Origin: an uncultured Hyphomicrobiales bacterium
Lineage (GTDB): Bacteria; Pseudomonadota; Alphaproteobacteria; Rhizobiales; Beijerinckiaceae
Assembly (NCBI GenBank): GCA_903902915.1
Contig: CAIUWR010000022.1
Span: forward strand, 1-64,000
Direction: 5' to 3'
DNA length: 64,000 bases
Shown here: in pieces, positions 42,257 through 51,200 of the stretch
Position numbering within the stretch: the stretch's first letter is position 1
Layout: each line of letters starts with the position of its first letter
Program-made: the position numbers and the translations under genes
Notes under the pieces: model-generated
Database searches by the model: none
What the model was told of the DNA's origin: nothing
The model's input: only the letters and a program-made list of their open reading frames with translations

Positions 42257-43837
42257 ATGAAGCTCGTAAAGAGCCTTCTCCTCGGTTCCGCAGCGGCGAT
42301 CGCCGCAGTGGCCGGCGTTCAGGCCGCTGATCTTCCATCGAAGAAGGCGGCTCCTGTCAATTACGTTAAGGTTTGCGACGTCTACGGCGCAGGCTTCTTC
42401 TATATTCCCGGCACCGATAGCTGCGTGCGTCTGGGTGGCTATGTCCGCGCGGAGTATCAGTACGCGCCCGGTCAGAGCGTCTATACGGTCGGCGGCCCCG
42501 GAACGTCTGTCACCACGCCCGTATTGGTCACCTCTACAGGAACGCCTACGGGCACGCCTCCAGTCTATCCGGTTACCGGGGTCACGGCGTCGAGAACTGT
42601 CGCCTTCGCCGGCAATCAGTACACGACCCAGCTCGACACCGCCCAATCCACGACCGGATATGAGGTGCGCGGCCGTATCGACGTTGACGCCCGCACGCCC
42701 ACGGATCTGGGCACCGCGCGCACATTCGTCCGACTGCGCGGCGCCAACACCAGCGGCATTCGCAACGTGACGATCGCGAACAACGCGTTTTATGGGATGT
42801 CCGACACCTCGGTGACGGCGCTCACGGTGGAGTCGGCTCTCGTGCAATGGGCGGGCTTCACTTTCGGCATCGCGCCTGAAAACTATGCGATGATGCCGGT
42901 CTTCATGTACCATTCGAATCCCTGGGCGGGCTTTCCAAACGGCATGAAACAGATCGCCTATACGGCGACTCTGGGCGGCGGCTTTTCGGCCACCCTCGCT
43001 CTCGAAGACTCCAAAGACATGAACGACAATCAAATCGCGATTGATCGCGTCACGACTGCGGCCGTGGTGGTAGGCAACATTCGCCTGGATCAGGCCTGGG
43101 GCTTCGCGGGCCTCCATGGCATGTTCGGCGACAATTCCTACTATACGAACTCGACGGTGGTCGCCTCGTCCGTCAGCACCACTTACAATCCCCTCACCAA
43201 CGGCGTCACCCAGAGCTCCGTCGGCAACGTCTTTGGCGTGATCACGCCGCCTTCGGTCCTCGTCGGTCAGCAAGCCCTCAACGGCTGGGCGCTCGGCTCC
43301 ACGCTGAGCTACAGGCTGCCCATGATCGCCCCTGGCGACCAGGTCTGGTTCACCGCCAACTATACCCGCGGCATGCTTGGCGCGCTGGTGTCCGCAGGCG
43401 GTCTGAACAACGTCAGTTCGACCGCGTCCGACCATCGCCTGCTTGGCGGCATCTTGCGCGTCGACACCAACTTGTCTCCCATCAGCTCCACCGCCGTCGC
43501 CGATTTGACGGGCTGGAACGTGGCCATGGCGCTCACCCACTATTGGGCGCCCCAGTGGCGGTCGAACTTCTCCGCTGGCTATGTCGAGATCAATCCGCCG
43601 ACCGTGATCAACGCTTCGGCCGGGGCGCAATGGGGCAAGGGCCGTCTGTGGGAAATTGCTGACGGCATCATCTACTCCCCGGTTCGGGATCTGGATATCG
43701 GCCTTGAAGTTCAATACGCCAATCTCAAGAACAACCTCCAGAACGCTCCCATCTCGGGCGCCTGGGTCGACGCTGGTCGGCCAGGCCTGAACGTGGACAA
43801 CTGGTCGACGAAGCTGCGCGTGGAGCGCACCTTCTGA
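42257..43837 (+). CDS. Outer-membrane porin of the alphaproteobacterial porin_2 family
   Basis: 526 residues from ATG at 42257 with GGAGG upstream. The signal peptide MKLVKSLLLGSAAAIAAVAG ends at VQA, followed by ADLPSKKAAPVNYVKVCDVYG and FFYIPGTDSCVRLGGYVRAEYQY, diagnostic of Omp2-type porins. The rest is beta-strand-rich with many aromatic turns and ends KLRVERTF, a C-terminal Phe as in outer-membrane barrels. It probably forms a trimeric diffusion channel. An insertion rich in Thr, Pro and Val (about residues 75-115) is probably an extracellular loop. A strong terminator follows, and MarR-type operators precede it. Confidence 0.92.
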   Translation: MKLVKSLLLGSAAAIAAVAGVQAADLPSKKAAPVNYVKVCDVYGAGFFYIPGTDSCVRLGGYVRAEYQYAPGQSVYTVGGPGTSVTTPVLVTSTGTPTGTPPVYPVTGVTASRTVAFAGNQYTTQLDTAQSTTGYEVRGRIDVDARTPTDLGTARTFVRLRGANTSGIRNVTIANNAFYGMSDTSVTALTVESALVQWAGFTFGIAPENYAMMPVFMYHSNPWAGFPNGMKQIAYTATLGGGFSATLALEDSKDMNDNQIAIDRVTTAAVVVGNIRLDQAWGFAGLHGMFGDNSYYTNSTVVASSVSTTYNPLTNGVTQSSVGNVFGVITPPSVLVGQQALNGWALGSTLSYRLPMIAPGDQVWFTANYTRGMLGALVSAGGLNNVSSTASDHRLLGGILRVDTNLSPISSTAVADLTGWNVAMALTHYWAPQWRSNFSAGYVEINPPTVINASAGAQWGKGRLWEIADGIIYSPVRDLDIGLEVQYANLKNNLQNAPISGAWVDAGRPGLNVDNWSTKLRVERTF

Positions 43838-43879
43838 TGGCCGCTCGCTGACACGGCGGCGGCAGTCGCCAGTCTTGAG

Positions 43880-43908
43880 CCCCGGCGCCAAAAGCGCCGG
43901 GGTTTTTC
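43880..43908 (+). terminator. Rho-independent terminator of the porin gene
   Basis: CCCCGGCGC (43880-43888) pairs perfectly with GCGCCGGGG (43894-43902) around a CAAAA loop and is followed by TTTTT. It lies 43 bases after the porin stop codon and just before the convergent cupin gene end, where it could serve both strands only partly because the reverse side has no T run. Confidence 0.9.
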
Positions 43909-43910
43909 GT

Positions 43911-44444
43911 TCACGCAGACGACGACGCCTCCACCATCCGATCGCGCGATTTCCTGAAATGGAAGCGCGGCAGATGATCAAGGTCGGTTCCGGTGATGCG
44001 CAGCACCCAGGCCTTTTGCGGATGCGCCGTGGAGTGGATCACGTCCGGTCCATAGGCGCGGCTCTCTCCGGCGCTGAGGCGATAGCTGTCGGATTTTTCG
44101 AGCACCGAGGCCTCTTCGCTCGCGTCGTTCACGCGGCGATATTCGGTCATCTCCGTGAAGCCGCGCGCATTGCCATAAATGGCCCATGAGGATCCATGGC
44201 TGTGTGGCGACCCCGTCTTGCCCGGCGCCTGCACATGGGCGAGCACGTAAAAGTCCGTTTCAGGATCGTGATAAAGCTCTCGCTTGCCCACGGGCGTCTC
44301 GTCGTCGAAAGTCGCCGCCACAAATGCCGGATTGGCCAGCAGCGCGCGCAAGCGCGCGGCGATGTCGTCGAGCGCTGGGAGCAAGGGCTGCGACGTCAGC
44401 GCCCTGTGGGCGTCCGCACAGAAGTCTGCGAGTTCATAGGCCAT
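43911..44444 (-). CDS. Cupin-fold (cysteine-dioxygenase-like) protein
   Basis: 177 residues from ATG at 44444 (MAYELADFCADAHRAL). A cupin barrel with metal-binding His pair in GSPHSHGSSWAIYG and a third His in PDVIHSTAH, as in the predicted metal enzymes of the COG5553/cysteine-dioxygenase-like group. It lacks signal or membrane segments. It is 16 bases downstream of the acyl-CoA synthetase gene on the same strand and probably in its transcript. Substrate unknown. Confidence 0.75.
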   Translation of the reverse strand: MAYELADFCADAHRALTSQPLLPALDDIAARLRALLANPAFVAATFDDETPVGKRELYHDPETDFYVLAHVQAPGKTGSPHSHGSSWAIYGNARGFTEMTEYRRVNDASEEASVLEKSDSYRLSAGESRAYGPDVIHSTAHPQKAWVLRITGTDLDHLPRFHFRKSRDRMVEASSSA

Positions 44445-44460
44445 GTCAGCCTCCCTGGTT

Positions 44461-46548
44461 TCAAACGGGTGTGAAACGAATATCGACGGCGCGCACGCCC
44501 TTGCCGTCTTCAAGTACGATGAGCGGATTCACTTCCAGATCGCTTAGCACATGGCGATGGTCGAGATAGAAATCCGACAGGCCGCAGATTGCGCGCACCA
44601 GCGCCTCCATGTCGGCGGGCGCGGCGCCGCGATAACCGGCCAGCAGTTTCGCCAGTTTCAACTCGCCGATCATCTCGCGCGCCTGCGCTTCATGCACCGG
44701 CAGCAGGCGGCACGAAATGTCCTTGATCAGCTCGACGAAAATCCCGCCCGCGCCCACCACCATCATGGGGCCATAGAGCGGGTCGGTACGCACGCCCAGC
44801 AGCGCTTCGACCCCCGTGGCCATCTCCTGCACAAGGAAGCCCTCCACCACCGCGTCCGGCGCGCGGGCGGCGACGCTCGCCATGATCTCCTGCGCGGCGC
44901 GGCGCACCTCGTCTGCCGAGGCCAGACCAATGCGCACGCCGCCGACTTCCGTCTTGTGCGAAATCTGCGGTGAGACCAGTTTCAGCGCCACGGGAAAGCC
45001 GATGCGCGCGGCGGCTTGCGCGGCGCCGTCAGGCGTTGCGGCAAAACCGCTGGCGGGCGGCGTGAGGCCGTGGGAGGCGAGGGCCTGCGTCAACTGCGCC
45101 GTCTCCAGCGCGCCGCCGCGTGGGGCGGGCAGGTCCGCGATCTCACGTCCCGCGCGCGCGCCATAGAAAGCCATGGCGCCCATGGCGCGGATGGTCTGCG
45201 GCAAACCTTGCAGATAGGGAAAGCCCACCTTGTCCTGAAATTCGAGCGAATCAGGGCCCAGCGCATAGGCCATGCGGCCGAAGGCGATCACCGGCTTGTC
45301 GGTTCGCGAGAGCAGACTATGCAGGATATCCGCATCGGGTTGGCGTTTGGCGCTGGGCAGCACGGCGGCCCAGGCGATCATATCGACCTGGGGGTCATCG
45401 GCCGCCGCCGCGCACATGGTGATGGCGTTGGCGTCGGTGGTGGGAATGCCAGCGTCGAGCGGATTCTTGACGCCGATTTCACCGGGCACAAGGGGGCGCA
45501 GGATCGCAGCGGTTTCCGCGCTGAACTCGGGCGCCTGCGTGCCGCCGATCTCTTCGATATAATCATAGAGCAGATCGACCGTGCCCCCTGACGTGGTGAT
45601 CCATCCCACGCGCGGACCCTTGGGCAGGCGCCCGCCCTGAAAGGCCAGCACCGTCTCCACCATGTCGTCCAGCGACTGGCAGGCCACGACGCCATAGCGC
45701 TCGCACAGGGCCAGAAAGCCCTCGTAGTCGCCCGAGATGGCGCCGGTATGCGACTGTGCGGCGGCGCGCGATTTCGCGGATTTGCCGGTCTTCACCGCGA
45801 TGATCGGCTTGCCTGCGGCGAGCGCCCGTGCGGCGGCGCGCATGAAGGCTTCGGGCCTGCGGATGCCTTCAATGAAAAGGCCGATGATTTTTGTGTGCTC
45901 ATCATCGACGAGGCAGTTCACGAAATCGGCGAGATCCAGATCCATCTCGTTGCCGCTGGAGAACATGGCGCTGAATTTCACGCCCCGGTCGGCGGCGCTT
46001 TTGACGAAGAACTGCACCATGCCGCCCGATTGCGACACATAGGCCACCCCGCCCTTCGGCAGGTCCACAAGCTCATTATTCGGATAGCCGAAGAACCGGT
46101 GATGCAGCGAATTGCCGCCCATGCAGTTCGGCCCGTTCACGATGAGACCGCTGCGCGCCACAAGATCGCGGATCGCCTGCCCGCGCGCCATGCTCTCGGG
46201 GTCCAGACCCTCGCCCAGATTGCCCGAATAGATGGTGGCGCTTTTCAGCCCCGCCGCGACGCCTTTTTCCAGCACGTCGAGCACGGCGGCGGAGGGAACG
46301 ATCACCAGCGCATGGCTGGGGGGCTCGGGCAAAGAGGCCAGATCAGGGTAGGCGCGCTGGCCCCAGACCTCGCTCGCGCGCGGATTGACCGGAAAGATCT
46401 TGCCCGGGAACCCGCCCCGGCCCAGATTGTTGAAAATGTCCGTAGGCCAGCGGGCGCGTTCGGACGCGCCGACAATGGCCACGGAAGATGGATTGATCAC
46501 CGGGAGGGGCGACTTGTAAGACATGCGTGTGCCGGCGTGATCGCTCAA
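44461..46548 (-). CDS. ADP-forming acyl-CoA synthetase (acetate--CoA ligase-like)
   Basis: 695 residues with both halves fused. The N-terminal CoA-binding domain begins PSSVAIVGASERARWPTDIF; the central ligase domain has the phosphohistidine region RAAAQSHTGAISGDY; the C-terminal ATP-grasp domain (about 480-695) includes PVALKLVSPQISHKTEVGGV and VVGAGGIFVELIKD. It converts an organic acid, ATP and CoA to acyl-CoA, ADP and phosphate or the reverse. The start is TTG at 46548, favoured by GGGAGG six bases upstream; ATG at 46524 has none. It likely activates an acid from a catabolic route. Confidence 0.88.
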   Translation of the reverse strand: MSDHAGTRMSYKSPLPVINPSSVAIVGASERARWPTDIFNNLGRGGFPGKIFPVNPRASEVWGQRAYPDLASLPEPPSHALVIVPSAAVLDVLEKGVAAGLKSATIYSGNLGEGLDPESMARGQAIRDLVARSGLIVNGPNCMGGNSLHHRFFGYPNNELVDLPKGGVAYVSQSGGMVQFFVKSAADRGVKFSAMFSSGNEMDLDLADFVNCLVDDEHTKIIGLFIEGIRRPEAFMRAAARALAAGKPIIAVKTGKSAKSRAAAQSHTGAISGDYEGFLALCERYGVVACQSLDDMVETVLAFQGGRLPKGPRVGWITTSGGTVDLLYDYIEEIGGTQAPEFSAETAAILRPLVPGEIGVKNPLDAGIPTTDANAITMCAAAADDPQVDMIAWAAVLPSAKRQPDADILHSLLSRTDKPVIAFGRMAYALGPDSLEFQDKVGFPYLQGLPQTIRAMGAMAFYGARAGREIADLPAPRGGALETAQLTQALASHGLTPPASGFAATPDGAAQAAARIGFPVALKLVSPQISHKTEVGGVRIGLASADEVRRAAQEIMASVAARAPDAVVEGFLVQEMATGVEALLGVRTDPLYGPMMVVGAGGIFVELIKDISCRLLPVHEAQAREMIGELKLAKLLAGYRGAAPADMEALVRAICGLSDFYLDHRHVLSDLEVNPLIVLEDGKGVRAVDIRFTPV

Positions 46549-46676
46549 TCGAGCCTCCCTGATGTTATATCTTGGGATCAGAATCTCCGATCAGCGGCCC
46601 CGAATCAATCCCATAAGTGACGCAATCGCGCCAGGTTCTCATGTTGACCTGGCTTGACCTTCGCCCGGAGCTTTCC

Positions 46677-47708
46677 ATGGACTTGTCCTACGCCCAGCAT
46701 CTCGAGGATTTTCACCTCGCCCGCGCCTTCGGCGATCAACGCGAGGGTTTCTATGTCGATGTGGGCGCGGGCCATCCGGTCGCCGACAATGTGTCCTGCT
46801 GGTTCTACCAGCGCGGCTGGCGGGGGATCGTGGTCGAGCCGCAACCGCAACTCGCCGACCTCTACGCCGCGATCCGCCCGCGCGACATCCGCGAATGCTG
46901 CGTCCTGGGGGCGGCGGCGGGCGAGGTGGATTTTCATGACGTGGAGCGCCTGCATGGTTTCTCCACCATCGTGCCCGCCTTCGCCGAATCGGCGACGGGC
47001 TTTGGCGCGCGCTATCAGACCCGCAAGGTTCCCATGAAGACCCTCGCCGCGATCTGCGCGGCGCATGGCGTTCCGCACATCGACTTTCTGAAGGTGGATG
47101 TGGAAGGCGCGGAGGCCGCTGTGCTGGCGGGCGGCGACTGGACCAATCATCGCCCGCGCGTGGTGGTCTGCGAAGCGCTGGCGCCGGGCTCGCTCGCCGA
47201 GAACTGGCTGGATTGGGAGCCCTTCCTGCTGGAGCGCAATTATGAATTCGTGCTCTTCGACGGGTTGAACCGCTTTTATGTGGACCGGGCGGAGGGCGCC
47301 CTCCTCGCCCGCTTTCCGCGCGAGAAGGCGGAGTGGCTGGTCGTGCCGCATCTCGGTCACACCAACCGCGCGCCCTTCCGCGACGATCACCCCGACCACG
47401 CCTTCGCGCAGGAGCTGACGGGGGCCTTCCTCGCCCAGCTTCCCAAGCTCGACCGCGAGCAACTTCTGCGTCTGGTCCTGCATGGGGAGACGGGCGACCT
47501 CGACGCCGCGCCCACGACCGATGACAAGGCGCGCATTTTGGCGCGGCTGTTTCCGGGCGAGACATTCCGAGAGGAAAGCATGGGCGCGCGCTCCATAGAT
47601 GCGCCGACGCTGCGCGCCTATTACCGCGCCATCGTCGACAGCGACGCCTTCCGCATCCTTACGGGGCGGCTGTCGATGAGCTATGACGGCGGGCAGATTC
47701 TGGATTGA
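46677..47708 (+). CDS. FkbM-family methyltransferase
   Basis: 343 residues from ATG at 46677 with CCGGAG upstream; GTG at 46617 and ATG at 46641 are further in-frame choices. SAM-binding motif GFYVDVGAGHPVADNVSCWF, then GWRGIVVEPQPQLADLYAA and IDFLKVDVEGAEAAVLAG are typical of FkbM methyltransferases that methylate sugars or lipids. The C-terminal 130 residues form an additional helical part with SMGARSIDAPTLRAYY. It is divergent from the acyl-CoA synthetase gene and ends against the ABC ATPase gene. Confidence 0.82.
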   Translation: MDLSYAQHLEDFHLARAFGDQREGFYVDVGAGHPVADNVSCWFYQRGWRGIVVEPQPQLADLYAAIRPRDIRECCVLGAAAGEVDFHDVERLHGFSTIVPAFAESATGFGARYQTRKVPMKTLAAICAAHGVPHIDFLKVDVEGAEAAVLAGGDWTNHRPRVVVCEALAPGSLAENWLDWEPFLLERNYEFVLFDGLNRFYVDRAEGALLARFPREKAEWLVVPHLGHTNRAPFRDDHPDHAFAQELTGAFLAQLPKLDREQLLRLVLHGETGDLDAAPTTDDKARILARLFPGETFREESMGARSIDAPTLRAYYRAIVDSDAFRILTGRLSMSYDGGQILD

Positions 47709-48497
47709 TCACCCCGCATGTTCCTCCAGCACGGACACGCGCACGTCTTCTTCGATCAGCTTCCAGATATGATCCACATATTCGACGAAGCGCGGCGTGC
47801 GTTTGATGGAGAGCGGGCGCGGGCGCGGCAGATCGACGTCGATGATCTCGTTGATGCGGCCGGGGCGACGCGCGAAAACGAAGATGCGGTATGACAGATA
47901 GACCGCCTCATCAATCTGATGGGTGACGAAGAGCACGGTCTTGCGGCCCTCCTCCCAGACGCGCAACAGCTCCGTCTGCATGATCTCGCGCGTCTGGGCG
48001 TCCAGCGCCGAGAAGGGCTCGTCCATGAGCAGCAGGGCGGGATCCACCGCCAGCGCGCGCGCCAGATTGACGCGCTGGCGCATGCCGCCCGACAATTGGC
48101 GCGGGTAATAATGTTCGAAGCCCTCAAGCCCCACCAGCTTCAACAACCGCAGCGTGTTCCTGCGTTGCTCAGGGCTCAGGGCGCCGTTGATCTCCGGCCC
48201 GATTTCCGTATTGGCGAGAATGTCGCGCCAGGGCAAAAGATTGTCCTGCTGGAAGACGAAGCCGCGATCGGCGCCCGGCCCCTCGATGCGCCGCCCATCA
48301 AGATGCGCCTCCCCGCCGCTCGCCTGCTCCAGCCCGCCGATGATGCGCAGGAAGGTCGTCTTGCCGCAGCCGGAGGGGCCGACGATGGAGATGAACTCGC
48401 CGTTGCGGATTTCCGTGGTGATGTTTTGCAGCACTTCGAGCGAGCCGAAGCGCTTGGTCAGATCGGCGACCGAGAGTTTGACGGGGGCGTCGGTCAT
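47709..48497 (-). CDS. NitT/TauT-type ABC transporter ATPase
   Basis: 262 residues with Walker A GPSGCGKTTF, Q-loop VFQQDNLLPW, signature LSGGMRQRVN, Walker B LLLMDEPFSALD and switch His in FVTHQ. It is the last gene of a five-gene minus-strand operon (51895 to 47709), one base after the permease stop. It serves the importer made with the genes at 48499 and 49349. Confidence 0.88.
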   Translation of the reverse strand: MTDAPVKLSVADLTKRFGSLEVLQNITTEIRNGEFISIVGPSGCGKTTFLRIIGGLEQASGGEAHLDGRRIEGPGADRGFVFQQDNLLPWRDILANTEIGPEINGALSPEQRRNTLRLLKLVGLEGFEHYYPRQLSGGMRQRVNLARALAVDPALLLMDEPFSALDAQTREIMQTELLRVWEEGRKTVLFVTHQIDEAVYLSYRIFVFARRPGRINEIIDVDLPRPRPLSIKRTPRFVEYVDHIWKLIEEDVRVSVLEEHAG

Positions 48498-48498
48498 C

Positions 48499-49320
48499 TC
48501 ATTCCCTCCAGGGGAGAAGTTTTTGTTCCAGCCAGGTGAAGCCGCTGGTCATGGCGATGCCCGCCACCGCCAGCACCGTCACGCCAGCGAAGAGATTTGG
48601 CATATTGAATGTCTCAGCCGCCTGACTGATCATCTGGCCAAGGCCCGCGCGCGCGCCGAACAACTCGGCCACCACGACGCCGATCAACCCGCGCCCGATG
48701 CCAAGGCGAAGGCCTGCGAAGATGAAGGGCAGCGCCGAGGGCAACGACACTTTGAAGAAGATCTGCCGCGCGTTGGCGCCGAAGGCGCGCACGGTCTCCA
48801 CAAGCTGCGTCGGCGTGGTGCGCAGACCCGTCTCCGTATTGATCGTGACGGGGAAGACGACCAGCACCGCCACCACGACCACCTTCGACAGAATGCCGAT
48901 GCCGAACCACAAAATGAATAGCGGCGCCAGCGCCACGGTGGGCGTGGCGTAGAGCCCCGACACCCATGGCTGCAAGGATTGCTTGCCCGCTTTGGAACTG
49001 GCCATGATGAAGCCAAGCCCCACGCCAAGCACGCAGGCCACGCTATAGCCGACCAGAAATTCGAGCGTGCTGGTCAAGATATGTTTTTCCAGCTCGCCCG
49101 AAACAGTGAGTTCGAAAAGCGCCACCAGAACCTGCGTCGGCGCCGCCAGAAACAGCTTGGATCCCACGATGACGCGACTGACGAATTCCCACACCGCGAG
49201 GCCGGTGAAGACCGAGCCCCAGCTCCAGCGGCGTTGATAGAAAAAATCACACAGGCTCGTTGCGAACGACTTTTCGCGCGAAGCCGCGCCAGGGACGGAA
49301 AACGCATCGGGCTGGGTCAT
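48499..49320 (-). CDS. NitT/TauT-type ABC transporter permease
   Basis: 273 residues with about six membrane helices after a polar N-terminus of ~35 residues. The EAA loop reads LVETVRAFGANARQIFFKVSLPSALPFIFAGLR. A single permease gene suggests a homodimeric pore. It lies 28 bases after the binding-protein gene and one base before the ATPase gene. Confidence 0.87.
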   Translation of the reverse strand: MTQPDAFSVPGAASREKSFATSLCDFFYQRRWSWGSVFTGLAVWEFVSRVIVGSKLFLAAPTQVLVALFELTVSGELEKHILTSTLEFLVGYSVACVLGVGLGFIMASSKAGKQSLQPWVSGLYATPTVALAPLFILWFGIGILSKVVVVAVLVVFPVTINTETGLRTTPTQLVETVRAFGANARQIFFKVSLPSALPFIFAGLRLGIGRGLIGVVVAELFGARAGLGQMISQAAETFNMPNLFAGVTVLAVAGIAMTSGFTWLEQKLLPWRE

Positions 49321-49348
49321 GACGGGTCCACTGTTCTGTGCGTCATTG

Positions 49349-50308
49349 TCATTTCGGAAGCATGTCGGCGTTGACGAAGCGCGCCACGTCCGTCACCCCT
49401 TCGACGTCGCCGTAGTCCTTCAGTGTCTTGAGCAGGTTCTCGATCCCGCTTTCGGCGACGCGTCCCTCGCGATCAAAAACCTTCAACTCGGTATAGAAGG
49501 CACAGGTCTGGTCGATGTCCGCGCGGTCGACCTTGGCGATCTTTTGCAGCATGTCCACCGCTTCCGTGCGGTTCGCCGGATCGTAGAACCAATCGACTCC
49601 TTTGCGATAGGCTTCGAGGAATCCGGCAAGCTCCGCCTTGTGCGCCTTGGCCCAGGCGGTTCCAACGGAATAGCCGGTGAAGGGAAAATCGCGCACATAG
49701 TCCGGCGCAGCGCCCAGACGGGTCAGGCCAAGGCTCTTCGCCTTGAAGTTGAAAGGCGCGTTCAGGATGGTCGCGTCGATGGAGCCTGACGCAAGCGCGG
49801 CGAAACGCGCGGCGGTGGCGCCTGCGAAAAGCAGATCATAATCGCCAGACTTCAGGCCGTTGGGCGTCAGCATGCGTTCAAGATAGATGCGCGTGATGTC
49901 CTTGACGCCGCCGATCATGATCGTTTTCTTGCGCAGATCAGCGTAAGTCTTGATCTGGGGCCCCGCATAGATCTCATAAGGCGCGGCCATGGCCTCGGTG
50001 CGCAGCAGCGAGATGGGCGCGCCCTTGTCGATCGCGCGGATGGGATCGACGAGGCCGCCAACCGCCATCTCCACCGAGCCCGCCGCCAATTGCTGAATGC
50101 CGGCGGAGCTGGATTGCGCGGCGACGAACTCGACGTCAAGACCCTTCTCCTTGAAGAAGCCTTTCTGCTGCGCGATGTAGGTCGGCCAGTGATTGGCGGA
50201 GCCGGTTCCCACATCGCCGATGGTGATTTTTGTCTGCGCGAAGGCGGGGGCTGCGGCGAGGGTCAGCGCAAGCGCGGCGCCGCTCAACAAGCGCTTCAAC
50301 TTTGTCAT
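49349..50308 (-). CDS. ABC transporter substrate-binding protein
   Basis: 319 residues from ATG at 50308 (MTKLKRLLSGAALALTLAAA, signal peptidase site near AFA); the open frame continues upstream without support. The mature part has TKITIGDVGTGSANHWPTYI, LAAGSVEMAVGGLVDP and ADLRKKTIMIGG, a NitT/TauT-type receptor. It follows the PuuE-like deacetylase gene after 13 bases, so the importer and the two hydrolases probably act on one compound. Confidence 0.87.
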   Translation of the reverse strand: MTKLKRLLSGAALALTLAAAPAFAQTKITIGDVGTGSANHWPTYIAQQKGFFKEKGLDVEFVAAQSSSAGIQQLAAGSVEMAVGGLVDPIRAIDKGAPISLLRTEAMAAPYEIYAGPQIKTYADLRKKTIMIGGVKDITRIYLERMLTPNGLKSGDYDLLFAGATAARFAALASGSIDATILNAPFNFKAKSLGLTRLGAAPDYVRDFPFTGYSVGTAWAKAHKAELAGFLEAYRKGVDWFYDPANRTEAVDMLQKIAKVDRADIDQTCAFYTELKVFDREGRVAESGIENLLKTLKDYGDVEGVTDVARFVNADMLPK

Positions 50309-50321
50309 GTTCGCTTCCATT

Positions 50322-51200
50322 TCAAGGGCCGACCGCGCCGCGCCCGGCGGCGGCGATTTCCGAGCCAGTGGCGAGCCACACGCCTTCGTGTTTGCACATA
50401 TATTCCAGCGCGCCATCGAGTGCGCCGATGCGATGGGGAAAGCCGGTGAGGTAGGGATGGAGCGCGAGGCCGATCACCCGCGCCTGCGTCTCGCCCTCGC
50501 GCCACAACACGTCGAACTGGCGGCGGATCATCGCCTCGAACTCATCCGCCGTGCGATTCTTTTTCTCGTAGGCGGGCTTGTCGTTGAGTTCGGTGGAATA
50601 GGGCACCGACATGATGCTGCGCCCGTCCTCAAGCGTCATGGGATAGGGCTGATCGTCATTCACCCAGTCAGCCACATATTCGATGCCGTTGTCGATGAGG
50701 TGATCGAGGGTGTTCCAGGTTTCCTGAAGCCCGGAGCCCAGCCAGCCCTTGGGGGCCTTGCCCGTAAATCTGGTGATCGTCTCCACCGTGCGGCGCACGA
50801 TTTCCGCGTCCTCGCCGGGCGCAACTTCGTTGAGACGATGGGTGTTCGTCTCGTTATGGCCCATGAATTCCCAATCGAGTTTGTTGCAGTCCTCGATGAT
50901 CTCAGGATGGTGCTTGCACAACTCGCTGTTGAGCGCGACCGTGCCGCGCATGCCGTAGCGCTTCATCACTTCCATGATGCGGAAGACGCCGATGCGGTTG
51001 CCATAGTCGCGCACCGACCAGCCCGGCACATCCGGCGCCTTGCCGCCCCCGCCTGCGGAGGCCGGGATCATGTCGGACAAGGAGAAGAACTCGATGTTGG
51101 GGATGACCCACAGCGCCACCCGCGCGCCATTGGGAAAGCGGAAGTTCGGCCGACGATTGATCGGAGAATAGGGAAAGGGACCATAGGGAGAGGGTTTCAT
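50322..51200 (-). CDS. Polysaccharide-deacetylase-fold (PuuE/allantoinase-like) hydrolase
   Basis: About 292 residues. FPNGARVALWVIPNIEFFSL and YGNRIGVFRIMEVMKRYGMRGTVALN are the NodB-like barrel features shared with PuuE-type allantoinases. WEFMGHNETNTHRLN carries the conserved histidines, and GWLGSGLQETWNTLDHLIDNG and PYLTGFPHR follow as in the family. ATG at 51200 overlaps the isochorismatase stop by one base (TGATG). Context with an isochorismatase-fold amidohydrolase and a NitT/TauT importer fits hydrolysis of a cyclic amide or ureide rather than a sugar polymer. Confidence 0.8.
   Translation of the reverse strand: MKPSPYGPFPYSPINRRPNFRFPNGARVALWVIPNIEFFSLSDMIPASAGGGGKAPDVPGWSVRDYGNRIGVFRIMEVMKRYGMRGTVALNSELCKHHPEIIEDCNKLDWEFMGHNETNTHRLNEVAPGEDAEIVRRTVETITRFTGKAPKGWLGSGLQETWNTLDHLIDNGIEYVADWVNDDQPYPMTLEDGRSIMSVPYSTELNDKPAYEKKNRTADEFEAMIRRQFDVLWREGETQARVIGLALHPYLTGFPHRIGALDGALEYMCKHEGVWLATGSEIAAAGRGAVGP

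Noticed and set aside
42131-43981. 616-codon open frame on the minus strand
   Set aside because: It lies opposite the porin gene, has a Arg/His/Gly/Asp-rich composition typical of a shadow frame, and shows no domain.
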